From an uncultured Bacteroides sp. (GTDB lineage: Bacteria; Bacteroidota; Bacteroidia; Bacteroidales; Bacteroidaceae), in NCBI GenBank assembly GCA_900544675.1, contig UQVZ01000009.1, positions 1 through 64,000 on the forward strand: a DNA stretch of 64,000 bases. The letters are read 5' to 3'. The notes under the pieces are model-generated. The model saw only the letters and a program-made list of their open reading frames with translations, was not told where the DNA came from and did no database searches. Positions 7,859 through 17,196 of the stretch are shown piece by piece; positions within the stretch are counted from its first letter, which is position 1, and each line of letters starts with the position of its first letter. A program made the translations under genes and the position numbers.

Positions 7859-10800
7859 TTAGAATGTTAAGTTAACGCCAAAAGTAAATGAGCGGATAGA
7901 GGGATATTTGTCGCGGTAGTCGATGCCTGCATAGGTAGGATACGGATTGGACAATTCCGGATCCAGACCAGAGTAACCGGTGATGCAGAATAGGTTGTCG
8001 CCCGACAGGTAAGCACGCGCTCCCTTTATCCATTTGTTGGTAGACTTAATCGGGAAAGTGTAGCCGATGGTCAGATTGGACAGTTTCAGGTAATTGCCGT
8101 TCTCCAAATAGTAGCTTACAAAAGTTTGCGGTTGTGAAGAAGACAGGGTGTACTGACCTCCGTAAGGAGCTACTTCTACCGATTTCAACCGGTTGTAGGC
8201 GATTGAGTTGTTTTCGTAGAAAGCACGAGGCTCGTTCAATATCTTAAAGCCCAACTGGCTGGTGAACTGCATGCTCAGGTCCCAACCTTTGTAAGACAGG
8301 TTGTTGGTCCATCCCAAAGTGACTTTGGGCAGGCCGTTGCCCAAATACTGACGGTACTCATCGTTTTTCAATTGGTCGTTCGAAAATTCCACCACTTCTC
8401 CGTCCGGCTTTTCAATCAGGAACAAACCATTTTCGGAAACGCCAACAGATTTCAGACCATAGAACTCACCCAATGGACGTCCTTCTTCCATGCGGTGTGT
8501 ACTGATGCTGATAGGTTCACCTAATCCTCCTGCATCCAGGAAGCTTTCTGATTCATACAAGTCATTGGATAAGCTCAAAAGCTTATTCTTGTTGGAAGCA
8601 ATGGTGACCACTGTTTTCCATTCGAAATCCTTGGTGCGCACAGGTACGGCATTGATGGCAACTTCCACACCCCAGTTGCGGACTGAACCGGCATTAGCCA
8701 TTGTTGTATTATACAAATTTGGAGGGGTCGGTACGGTATAGTCGAACAGCAAATCAGTAGTCTTTTTGTTATAGAAATCGATAGAACCGCCTAACCGGTC
8801 ATTGAATAACCTCCAGTCCAAGCCTACATTGAATTCTGTAGACTTCTCCCATCTCAAATCGGGATTCGGATTAGACGATACACTCAGTCCCGGTAACCAT
8901 GTACCGTTGCTGTAATAATAAGAACTGCCGTATGTATACTTAGTCAATGAAATATAAGGGTCGTTCGGAATAACACCGGTAATACCGAAACCGGCACGCA
9001 GTTTCAGAGTGTTTACCCATTTCACATCTTTCATAAACGCTTCGTTGCTGATGGTCCATCCCAAAGAAGCCGATGGGAAGGTACCCCACTTGTTGTTTTC
9101 ACCAAACTTGGAAGAACCTTCGCGACGTACACTGACCAAGATGTTGTAGCGGTTGTCGTAGGCATAGCTGACACGAGCAAAGAAACCTATCAACGTATTC
9201 TCGTTCTTCTCGCTGCCCATACCTGCCTTGCCTTCTTTCAGTGCCTGACCGATTCCCAAGTTGTTGTAGGTGAAAAATTCGGAAGGGAAATCGTAGTTGT
9301 TGGCATAGTTGCGGTTGTAGGTATAATACTGGTAACTGTAACCCACCAAGGCGTTCATACGGTGCTTGCCGATATTCAGGTCATACTTCGACGTGATTTC
9401 CAAGTTGTCCGTACGGGTTTCGTCATTGGTGTGGTAGGCATAACCGTTCCAGTCATTCAGTTGGTTACTATAATAGGTAGCCGTGTTATACCCTTCGTCG
9501 TGTGCATGGAAGCGGCTCGTTGCCAGCATCAAGTTGGTCTGCCAGCCCTTGATGGGTTCGAAGGTGACGTTACCTGTGGCACGGGTTTCCGAATAAGTAT
9601 AGTCGCCCAAGCGTTCTTCCAGCATGGCTACCGGGTTGTAATAATAGTTGATGCCGAAGTTTTCGTTGTATGTACCGTCCTCGTTGTAGATAGGAGCAGT
9701 CGGGTTACGGGCAATTGCCTGACGGTAGATGTTCGATTGGTCGGTAGCTGTAGCGTTGGTCGCGCTGTTCTTGTGCCACTTCTGCACCATGTTCAGGTTG
9801 ACACGCAACATATCGTTCAGGAACCAGTGGGATACATCGAAGCGCATACGCATGTCTTCGCCGAATGTGTTCATGATGACACCGTCTTCCTTGCGGTAGG
9901 TGAAGTCGGCAGAGTAGGTGGTCTTTTCGGTACCGCCCGTGATGCTGATGTTGTGGTTGTGCGTAAAGCCCGTGCGGCTGATGGCATCCAACCAGTCGGT
10001 ATCATACCCTTGGTCGGTGAAGTTGGTCTTTCCGGCACGTACGTCGGCTGCGGTCATGAAGTCCAGCTTCTTGCCGAATTGCGAAGCCGATACGTATCCC
10101 GAATAGTTGACCGTGGCATGTTCGCCCCGGCGTCCGGTCTTGGTTGTAATGATGATGACGCCGTTGGCACCACGGGTTCCGTAGATGGCGGCAGCCGAGG
10201 CATCTTTCAATACATCGATGGAAGCGATGTTTTCGGGAGCTACAGTCGTGAGGTCGCCTTCTACGCCGTCAATCAAGACCAGCGGAGTGGTGCTACCGTT
10301 TACCGAGATGACACCACGCAGACGGATGGTAGAAGTAGAGTTCGGGTCACCGCTGCCCTTGGCAATCGACAATCCGGCTACTTTACCTTTAATCAAGTCG
10401 GCAGCGTCGCCCACCTTACCTACGGTGAAGTCTTCTGCCTTGACCGAAGAAATGGCGCTGGTCACATCGCCCTTGCGCTGCGTACCGTAACCGATGACTA
10501 CCACTTCGTCCATCACTTCGGAGTTTTCGTGCAGCGTGATGCGTTGTCCTGCCTGGACATCGCTTGCCTTAATCTCTAATGTCTTGTAGCCGATGTAGCT
10601 GATGACGAGGGTTGCCCCCGGTGCTACTTTCAGCGTAAACTTACCGTCCATGTCGGTCACCGTACCGTTGTTGGCGGTACCTTTCTCGATGACATTGGCA
10701 CCGATAATGGTTTCACCGTTCGAGTCTACTATCTGTCCGGTCACAGTACGAGTCTGCTGGACAGCCATCATAGTGGATTCTGCATTGCCCGGTGCTGCAT

Positions 10801-10894
10801 AGACTGCCAGAGGCAAGCCTGCAGAGAGCATGGCACACGCAGCCACTTTCACCATTGCGCGACTAAATAACACGCGGTCTGAATGTGTATCCAT
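7859..10894 (-). CDS. SusC/RagA-type TonB-dependent transporter
   Basis: 1011 residues. A signal peptide is followed by a carboxypeptidase-regulatory-like beta domain (VTGQIVDSNGETIIGANV, about residues 50-125). The TonB box region is EVMDEVVVIGYG and the plug includes DVLKDASAAAIYGTRG. The beta-barrel ends in the aromatic FTFGVNLTF expected for BAM insertion. It imports oligosaccharides across the outer membrane with the SusD encoded next to it. It is not part of the phase-variable group further right: the codons at the equivalent of the crossover site (GATLVISYIGYKT) are different in DNA sequence. Confidence 0.96.
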   Translation of the reverse strand: MDTHSDRVLFSRAMVKVAACAMLSAGLPLAVYAAPGNAESTMMAVQQTRTVTGQIVDSNGETIIGANVIEKGTANNGTVTDMDGKFTLKVAPGATLVISYIGYKTLEIKASDVQAGQRITLHENSEVMDEVVVIGYGTQRKGDVTSAISSVKAEDFTVGKVGDAADLIKGKVAGLSIAKGSGDPNSTSTIRLRGVISVNGSTTPLVLIDGVEGDLTTVAPENIASIDVLKDASAAAIYGTRGANGVIIITTKTGRRGEHATVNYSGYVSASQFGKKLDFMTAADVRAGKTNFTDQGYDTDWLDAISRTGFTHNHNISITGGTEKTTYSADFTYRKEDGVIMNTFGEDMRMRFDVSHWFLNDMLRVNLNMVQKWHKNSATNATATDQSNIYRQAIARNPTAPIYNEDGTYNENFGINYYYNPVAMLEERLGDYTYSETRATGNVTFEPIKGWQTNLMLATSRFHAHDEGYNTATYYSNQLNDWNGYAYHTNDETRTDNLEITSKYDLNIGKHRMNALVGYSYQYYTYNRNYANNYDFPSEFFTYNNLGIGQALKEGKAGMGSEKNENTLIGFFARVSYAYDNRYNILVSVRREGSSKFGENNKWGTFPSASLGWTISNEAFMKDVKWVNTLKLRAGFGITGVIPNDPYISLTKYTYGSSYYYSNGTWLPGLSVSSNPNPDLRWEKSTEFNVGLDWRLFNDRLGGSIDFYNKKTTDLLFDYTVPTPPNLYNTTMANAGSVRNWGVEVAINAVPVRTKDFEWKTVVTIASNKNKLLSLSNDLYESESFLDAGGLGEPISISTHRMEEGRPLGEFYGLKSVGVSENGLFLIEKPDGEVVEFSNDQLKNDEYRQYLGNGLPKVTLGWTNNLSYKGWDLSMQFTSQLGFKILNEPRAFYENNSIAYNRLKSVEVAPYGGQYTLSSSQPQTFVSYYLENGNYLKLSNLTIGYTFPIKSTNKWIKGARAYLSGDNLFCITGYSGLDPELSNPYPTYAGIDYRDKYPSIRSFTFGVNLTF

Positions 10895-11055
10895 TTTGTC
10901 TGTATTTAAAGGTTAATAATTAGTTAATAATTAACAGTGAACAATGAATAACGGGATTGCTGTTCTTTGCTCCTATTAATTGTCCACTGTTAATTGTTAA
11001 TTGTTCATTGTCAACTATTCATTATTAATTATTCACTATTAACTATTTACTGCTG
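10895..11055. repeat. Gap with TTAATTGTTCATTG-type repeat words
   Basis: 161-bp gap between the GH127 gene and SusC. Words such as TTAATTGTTAATTGTTC and ATTAATTATTCACTATT are repeated, first in one orientation (ACAGTGAACAATGAAT) and then inverted. It resembles the other word-based intergenic repeats in form but not in sequence. No convincing promoter consensus is seen. Confidence 0.5.
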
Positions 11056-13497
11056 TCAATTTACTTTCCACTCTATCACTCCTCCCGACGCTCCTTTTTG
11101 CAGCTGTGCCACAATCATCAGGTCGGTGGTTTTCACGGGACGGAAGTCGAGGTGGTTGTAGCGGTCCTTATCGGTGGTGTAGGGGCTTTGTGCTTCCACT
11201 TCCTTCCATTGGTTGCCCTGTTTGTAGTAGAGCTTCCACGAGGCGGGCGTACGGAAGTTTCCGTCGTAGTGGTCGAAATCCAGCCAGTACACGTCTACGG
11301 ATTTTACTTCGGTGGGCTGACTGAAGCGGTAGCACACATTCTCTTTCGAGCCTTGACGCAGCCACCAGTAGTGGTAGGGCTTGGAAGTGTCGCTCGAGCG
11401 TTTCGGTTCCCACTGGTCATTGTAGCCCCATGCCCACTGCAGGTTGCTTGTAGCTGCGGGCACATCGGTGGTAGCTTGGGTGGGAAGCGAGTACATCTGT
11501 GCCTTGCTGGCGATGGTAGGTTCGGGAGTAGGCGTAGCGTATTCCTTGGCTTCGGGTACCCATACTTCCATCTGGTCGGCACCGCGGTTGTTCCAGGTAG
11601 AGTAGGGGATGGCACGGAAGGTGAGGTCTTTCACCGAGCTGTCGCGTTCCACTTCTCCGGCTGCTCCGCTCAACACCATTACACCATTCAGCAGCCGGGC
11701 GTCGAAGGCAGCGTCAATCTTCGTGTCGGGAGCGATGAACTTGTTGAATACCGTGCTGTCGGGCTGGTCTTTGCCTTCCAGGCAGAATACAATCGGTCCC
11801 CGCTCGATAGCCAGCATGCCGCGGTCTACCTCTACCGAGTCGATAGCCTGAATGCGGCGTACGTCCATCGGCATGTCCAGTTCGATGACATCGCCTGCCT
11901 TCCAGGTGCGGACAATGGTCTCGTAGCCGTCGCCTTCGGCTGCACGTACCGACGAGCCGTTGACCTTCAGCGTATATTTCTTGGGCGCATCGGTATAGGC
12001 ATAGAGGTCGGATGCCACCGGCGCACTCTTCAGCCAGCTGGGGATACGCAGGCGGATGGCAAACTCTTCTTCCTTATCGGGAGTGACGGTGATGGCTACC
12101 TTGCCGTTCCACGGATAACCGGTGGTCTGCTCCAGGGTAACCCGGGTGCTGTCGGCAAGCTGCATGTCGGCTTTACCTTGTATATACAGGTTGACGTAGA
12201 TGTCGTTCTGCTGGGTAGCATACGCATAGTTGGGCACCGAAGCAATGAAGCGGGTCACGTTGCCCGGACAACAAGCGCATCCGAACCAGCGCTGGCGCTC
12301 GTGCTGCCCCATCGACTCCAGCGGATTGTCGTAGAAGAACTTGTCTCCGCTGAGCGATACGCCCGAAATCACTCCGTTATATAAAGCACGTTCCAGCACG
12401 TCGATGTATTTCGATTCGCCGGTGGCAAGGAACATGCGGTAGTTCCAATACACATTGGCAATGGAAGCGCAGGTCTCGCAATAGGCGGTATGATTCTGCA
12501 GTTCGTAGTTGGGACCGAAGCCTTCGCCTTGTGCACGCGAGCCCATGCCGCCGGTGATATAGAGCTTCTTGCTCACCAGGTTGTCCCACAGGCGGGTCAA
12601 GGCATGGAAGTATGCCGTGTCATTCGTCAGGGCTGCCACATCGGCTACACCCGAGTAGAGGTATCCGGCACGTACGGCATGGCCTACGATTTCATCCTGC
12701 TGCAGGATGGGCTTGTGGTCTTGGCTGTATTCGCTCAGCTTGTGTCCGTCGGTGCCGCGTCCGGTCTCTTCGACGAAGTATTTCGCCATATCGAGGTATT
12801 TTTGGTCGCCTGTCACCTTATATAATTTACACAACGCCATTTCTACAATGGGGTGGCCGCTGGGACGGTGTATCTGTCCTTCGTGCGGACCGAAGGTTTT
12901 GCAAACGAGGTCGGCATTCTTGATGGCTACATCGAGGAAGGTACGCTTGCCGGTAGCACGGTAATGGGCAATGGCAGCCTCGTACATGTGGCCGCTGTTA
13001 TAAAGCTCGTGGCTGTTGATTTTCTCCCATTTCGAGCGTCCCCACCATCCCGACAGGCGGTAACACTTGTTGGTGACGCAGGTAGTAAGGTATCCGTCCG
13101 GCTCTTGTGCGGCAGCGATGATGTTGATGACGCTGTCCAGGTAATGGTCCAGTTTCGGGTCATACTTGGCGGCAAGCGAATACGAAGCCCCTTCGATGAC
13201 CTTATACGGGTCGGTATCATCGAACGAGAAATCGCCCCGATGCTCGCCTTTCTTCAGCCCGGCGGCAATGGCAAAGTTGTCGAAGCGTCCGTTCTTCTCA
13301 CATTCTTTAAAAGCTGAAGGGATAGAAACTGTACGGTTCGTCTCAATACGCGGCAACCAAAAGCTATCGCTCAGGTGTACTTGGGTGAACGGCACTTCCT
13401 GGATAGGAGCATCCGGTTGGGTATAAGTGGGCTGGCTGCATGAAGCGGTGCCCAACACCACAAGTCCGCTCATCAGAATAGACAGGTAGTTCTTCAT
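11056..13497 (-). CDS. GH127-type beta-L-arabinofuranosidase, lipoprotein
   Basis: 813 residues with a lipoprotein signal (GTASC, Cys20). The (alpha/alpha)6 domain carries the GH127/GH146 signature. GEGFG supplies the probable acid/base Glu325. CETC gives Glu341 and Cys343. CACC gives Cys409 and Cys410. By comparison with the known enzyme HypBA1 these are the zinc ligands, with the first Cys of the final pair as nucleophile. The chain continues into a beta domain and a C-terminal discoidin-like module (about residues 690-813) that could bind carbohydrate. The expected reaction is release of terminal beta-L-arabinofuranose from arabinose-decorated glycans. It is transcribed toward SusC and is probably the first gene of the PUL operon; TACATTTG at 13541-13534 is a -7-like box. 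Confidence 0.88.
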   Translation of the reverse strand: MKNYLSILMSGLVVLGTASCSQPTYTQPDAPIQEVPFTQVHLSDSFWLPRIETNRTVSIPSAFKECEKNGRFDNFAIAAGLKKGEHRGDFSFDDTDPYKVIEGASYSLAAKYDPKLDHYLDSVINIIAAAQEPDGYLTTCVTNKCYRLSGWWGRSKWEKINSHELYNSGHMYEAAIAHYRATGKRTFLDVAIKNADLVCKTFGPHEGQIHRPSGHPIVEMALCKLYKVTGDQKYLDMAKYFVEETGRGTDGHKLSEYSQDHKPILQQDEIVGHAVRAGYLYSGVADVAALTNDTAYFHALTRLWDNLVSKKLYITGGMGSRAQGEGFGPNYELQNHTAYCETCASIANVYWNYRMFLATGESKYIDVLERALYNGVISGVSLSGDKFFYDNPLESMGQHERQRWFGCACCPGNVTRFIASVPNYAYATQQNDIYVNLYIQGKADMQLADSTRVTLEQTTGYPWNGKVAITVTPDKEEEFAIRLRIPSWLKSAPVASDLYAYTDAPKKYTLKVNGSSVRAAEGDGYETIVRTWKAGDVIELDMPMDVRRIQAIDSVEVDRGMLAIERGPIVFCLEGKDQPDSTVFNKFIAPDTKIDAAFDARLLNGVMVLSGAAGEVERDSSVKDLTFRAIPYSTWNNRGADQMEVWVPEAKEYATPTPEPTIASKAQMYSLPTQATTDVPAATSNLQWAWGYNDQWEPKRSSDTSKPYHYWWLRQGSKENVCYRFSQPTEVKSVDVYWLDFDHYDGNFRTPASWKLYYKQGNQWKEVEAQSPYTTDKDRYNHLDFRPVKTTDLMIVAQLQKGASGGVIEWKVN

Positions 13498-13685
13498 AGA
13501 AATAGTTTTGTTTTATTTTAATTTCACTTTCTGCAAATGTAGCACATATCTTCATTCCCGGATAAAACGATAGTCTATACTTATAGGAAAATAGTCGCAA
13601 GCGGATGAGAAAAAAACGCTCCAAAAAGGCTATACACCCGATGTTTAGACGATTTTTCTATCTCAATAGACGATTTTTCTACTCT

Positions 13686-13977
13686 TTTTAGTTGAACACA
13701 GAGACACAGAGGCACAGAGAAATAAATTATTTAATCTGCGAAAATCTGCGTGAATCTGCGTTTCAAATAAAATCGAACGCAGAGACGCTGAGACGCGGAG
13801 TTTTTTATTTTTGAGAGAGCAAAGCACACAGAGAGTTTTTTTATTAGTTGAACACAGAGACACGGAGACACAGAGAAATTAAGAGATATAAATTGTTCAA
13901 TCTGTGTAATCGGTGGTGAAAATAATAATCTGCGTAATCAATAATGAAAAAAATCTGTGTAATCTGTGGTGAAAATA
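13686..13977. repeat. ACACAGAGACACAGAG / AATCTGTGTAATCTGTGG repeat block
   Basis: Two rounds of ACACAGAGACACAGAG words are followed by AATCTG words. 13927-13975 is a perfect inverted copy of 390-438. The segment near 13686-13736 matches, inverted and almost without change over more than 40 bp, the block near 56470-56530. The function is unknown. Confidence 0.75.
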
Positions 13978-14083
13978 CAGTCCTCGCTCAGTGCTTATAA
14001 GCCAGGACTGCAGTCCTTGCCTAGGTAGGACTGCAATCCCAGCCTGCTGCGAACCCAGTCCTGATTAGGCAGGTCAACCGGAG

Positions 14084-14115
14084 CAACTAGCTGCATGCGG
14101 AAAGGCAGCTAGTTG
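14084..14115. promoter_or_regulatory. Perfect 11-bp hairpin upstream of the GH9 gene
   Basis: CAACTAGCTGC and GCAGCTAGTTG with a 10-nt loop, about 200 bp before the GH9 start. It has no T-tract, so it is not an obvious terminator. It may be part of the leader or an operator. Confidence 0.5.
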
Positions 14116-14312
14116 CCTTTGCCGATGCAATTATCTGCATCTTTGTATGCACAAACGTTAATATACCCAAAATACTTTCCCCGTATTTAAACGTTGAAGC
14201 CTTATCAGGCTCTAATGACAAGGAAACGTTAACTGGATGTCTGCATACAGCCCATGATGTATATTGGCGCATTGCAGGTATCCGCAATTTTAATTTATTA
14301 GTGGTTAGTAGT

Positions 14313-16850
14313 ATGAAAAACAACAAGAAACACATGCTATGGGTGATGGGGCTCATGGCAGCATCTTTTTCGCAGGCAGAGGACCTGAAGTTGAACGACA
14401 GCTGTTATTTCGAAAGGCAAGGGGTCAATGTCCTGGTATTCAGCAACAGTTTTAATGGTGGATTTAATGACGAGAAGAATTCGGGTATTGAGATTATCCA
14501 ACATGGCATCCGTGCCATCCAGGGCGGTGCCGTGCGGCTGAACAATACACCTGAGCAATGGGACCTGGTACCCAAGATGACCTACCGGAAGGTAGACCGT
14601 GAGAAAGAGAGCATAGAGGTAGGGTTGCGGTATGACGATTATGATTTCGACAGCCGCCTTGTGGTAACGGCGAAAGGAGAGGCTGTGGAAATAGCCGTGT
14701 GGCTGGACAAGCCTGTGCCGGAGGAATTGGCAGGCAATGCGGGACTGAATCTGGAGTTTCTTCCTTCCAGGTATTGGCTGAAGACTTTTACGATGGATGG
14801 CAGGTTGAACCGCTTTCCGCGTTACGCCAGCAGTCAGACCGTTACACGTCCTAATAAGGAAAAGCCGCGTCAGTTTAAAGGATTCAAGACGTATGACGAC
14901 CGAGGCACGGGACGTTTTGTCGATCCGCTTCCGCTGGAGACAGGACACCGCATTACGATGGCAATGGATGACCCGGAACGGATGGTCAGCGTGTGGAGTG
15001 ACGATGCCGAGCTGAAACTGTACGACGGGCGTATGCTGGCACAGAACGGCTGGTTTGTGCTGCGCAGCGTGTTGCCTCAAGGCAAGACAGGAAAGGTGGT
15101 GAGCTGGACGGTAGAACCTCATGCCGTGGAGGGTTGGATAAGAAAACCCAATATCGGATTCTGCCAAGTGGGCTACACCCCCGACCAGCCCAAGGTGAGC
15201 GTGATAGAACTGGACAAGCACGATACGCCCCAAGCGACCGCTGCCTTGATGCGTATCCACGAAGACGGAACAGTCTCGAAAGCATACGAGGGAAAGATTG
15301 ACGCCTGGGGACCTTATTATAAATACAATTACGTAAAGTTCGATTTCTCGGAAGTAAAGGAGCCGGGCATTTATTACATCCAGTATGACACGGTGAAGAC
15401 GAATAATTTCCTGATTGACCCGCATGTGTACGACAAGATAACCGATGCTACTACGGATGTGTGGGTGCCTATTCACATGAACCACATGTTTGTGAACGAG
15501 GGTTACCGCGTATGGCATGGAGAGCCTTTCAAGGAAGGCTACCTGCAGGCTCCTCCCAGCGACCATTTCGACCTGCATTATCAGGGAGCTGAGACTGATA
15601 CGAAATACAAGCCTTTGGAACTGATTCCGGGATTGAACGTAGGAGGTTATTTCGATGCCGGCGATTTTGATATCGAGACTGGAGCCAATATCAACGTGGT
15701 AGAGAACCTGACACGGGCATGGGAGCTTTTCAAACCTTTGCGCGATGAAACTTTTGTCAGCGAGAAGCAGCGCTATGTCGACCTGCATCGTCCGGACGGA
15801 ACGCCCGACATCTTGCAATATATCGAGCATGGTACATTGAATCTGGTGGCTCAGGCAGAGCAGATAGGTCACATGGCTTCTACCTTGTCCAACTCGGTGC
15901 TTGATAATTACCATCACTTGGGGGATGCCGCTTCCATTACCGACGGACTGCACTACGACCCGTCGCTCAAGCCTTACGAAGTGTCGGCAGACGGAAAACG
16001 AAGCGGGACGCCTGACGACATGTGGGCATTTACGACCCGCAATCCTCGCCTCGATATGCGTGCCGCCACCATGTTTGCAGCGGCTGCCCATGCGCTGGAA
16101 GGCTATAACGACAGTCTGGCAGCACGGGCATTGAAGCAGTCGAAACGGCTGATGAAGGAAGCCGAAGCACTTTTGAGCCAGCGTGATGAGGCTAAAGAGC
16201 AGAACAGCCGCCGCGGTATGGTGGGCGTGGCTGCTACCAACCTGCAGCTTTATGCCGCCACGCAGGAAGAAGGCTATCTGGATGTATTCAAAAAAGAAAT
16301 CTGGAACGAGCTGGATAGAAGTCTGGTCTTTACGATGCAGACCGCACTGGATGCCATCCCGTATATGGACGAGGATTACCGCAAACAGCTTCGTCCGTAT
16401 GTGGAGAAGTATGGGCAGTACATTCTGGACTTCGACCGGGAGAATCCTTACGGTGTGCCTATCGGTACGGGGAACTGGGCAGGCATCGGTCCGTTGCTCA
16501 GCTTCGGGACTACAGTCTGCTTTGCACATCTTTATTATCCCGATATCGTCATGAAGGATGAGGTATATCGGACAGCCAACTGGCTTTTCGGATGTCATCC
16601 GTATCATAACTATTCGTTTGTGGCAGCCGTAGGGGCAGCTCGTCCCAAACAGGTGTTCTATGGCAATAACCGTGCTGATTTCTCGTTCATACCGGGCAAT
16701 GTGGCTCCGGGAGTGCTTTTCCGTAAGCCTGACCATTTTGAAAACTTTGATGATTGGCCTTTCCTGTGGGGACAGAATGAGGGGACGATTGCCGGCAATA
16801 CGCAATACATTATCTTCGGCTCTGCTTTCAAGCATATCGTAGGAGATTAA
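14313..16850 (+). CDS. GH9 endoglucanase-type glycoside hydrolase
   Basis: 845 residues from the ATG at 14313; a GTG 12 bp upstream is less likely because the signal peptide (MLWVMGLMAASFSQA) begins close to the ATG. Residues 25-280 form a domain I do not recognise. About residues 285-375 (FCQVGYTPDQPK onward) are the immunoglobulin-like CelD_N domain typical of GH9 enzymes. The catalytic (alpha/alpha)6 domain contains GGYFDAGDF with the DAGD motif (Asp448, Asp451, catalytic base) and WGQNEGTIAGN near the end (Glu823, catalytic acid). No lipobox, so probably periplasmic or secreted. GH9 enzymes cut beta-1,4-glucans, including xyloglucan. With GH127, the target could be an arabinose-decorated beta-glucan; that is inference. 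Confidence 0.9.
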   Translation: MKNNKKHMLWVMGLMAASFSQAEDLKLNDSCYFERQGVNVLVFSNSFNGGFNDEKNSGIEIIQHGIRAIQGGAVRLNNTPEQWDLVPKMTYRKVDREKESIEVGLRYDDYDFDSRLVVTAKGEAVEIAVWLDKPVPEELAGNAGLNLEFLPSRYWLKTFTMDGRLNRFPRYASSQTVTRPNKEKPRQFKGFKTYDDRGTGRFVDPLPLETGHRITMAMDDPERMVSVWSDDAELKLYDGRMLAQNGWFVLRSVLPQGKTGKVVSWTVEPHAVEGWIRKPNIGFCQVGYTPDQPKVSVIELDKHDTPQATAALMRIHEDGTVSKAYEGKIDAWGPYYKYNYVKFDFSEVKEPGIYYIQYDTVKTNNFLIDPHVYDKITDATTDVWVPIHMNHMFVNEGYRVWHGEPFKEGYLQAPPSDHFDLHYQGAETDTKYKPLELIPGLNVGGYFDAGDFDIETGANINVVENLTRAWELFKPLRDETFVSEKQRYVDLHRPDGTPDILQYIEHGTLNLVAQAEQIGHMASTLSNSVLDNYHHLGDAASITDGLHYDPSLKPYEVSADGKRSGTPDDMWAFTTRNPRLDMRAATMFAAAAHALEGYNDSLAARALKQSKRLMKEAEALLSQRDEAKEQNSRRGMVGVAATNLQLYAATQEEGYLDVFKKEIWNELDRSLVFTMQTALDAIPYMDEDYRKQLRPYVEKYGQYILDFDRENPYGVPIGTGNWAGIGPLLSFGTTVCFAHLYYPDIVMKDEVYRTANWLFGCHPYHNYSFVAAVGAARPKQVFYGNNRADFSFIPGNVAPGVLFRKPDHFENFDDWPFLWGQNEGTIAGNTQYIIFGSAFKHIVGD

Positions 16851-16860
16851 TGGTTTTTAA

Positions 16861-17115
16861 GGGGACTAGGTTTTGTGATTAGGAGTTAAAGCCAATAGCT
16901 TTCTTTTTTAGGAGTTAAGTAGTTAAGAAGTTAAGAAGTTAAGCCAATACTTCTGTTTTTTAGAAGTTAGAGGAGTTAAAGAAGTTATCACTCCGCTTTG
17001 CTCCGTTAGAAGTTAAAGTCAATACTTCTGCTGATGTATCTAAAACCTAGTTCCCTAGTTCCTAGTCCCCTAAAACAAAAACCTTGTCAACTCGTCAACT
17101 GATACCTTGTCAACT
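16861..17115. repeat. Composite intergenic repeat RE-2
   Basis: Fills the gap between the GH9 and HTCS genes. Order: GGGGACTAGG, AGTTAAGAAGTTAAG words, GTTATCACTCCGCTTTG, AATACTTCTGCTGATG, CTAGTTCCCTAGTTCCTAG, then CCTTGTCAAC words. The last ~100 bp are an inverted counterpart of RE-3 on the other side of the HTCS gene. No gene is seen in this gap. Confidence 0.8.
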
Positions 17116-17196
17116 ATTAAATTCCTAATCAAAATATTACCATCGATTAGTTTCTTTTGGATTATTTTTTGTATCTTGCAGCGCTATTGTATAATT

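Larger units (their letters stand above)
13498..14312. other. 815-bp non-coding gap between divergent PUL genes
   Basis: Separates the GH127 and GH9 genes and probably carries the HTCS-controlled promoters of both. No gene is supported. Contents from left to right: a -7-like box for GH127 (13534-13541); an ACACAGAGACACAGAG and AATCTGTGTAATCTGTGG repeat block (about 13686-13977); a 14-bp palindrome AGGACTGCAGTCCT (14004-14017), part of which is repeated nearby; and a hairpin with 11-bp arms, CAACTAGCTGC and GCAGCTAGTTG (14084-14115). Confidence 0.7.

Noticed and set aside
14337..16835. 832-codon open frame opposite the GH9 gene
   Set aside because: Shadow of a GC-biased coding strand; no family signature, while the plus strand encodes an intact GH9.
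16881..17013. CRISPR array made of the GTTAAG-type repeats
   Set aside because: The words are short, contiguous and degenerate without unique spacers, and no cas genes are present.
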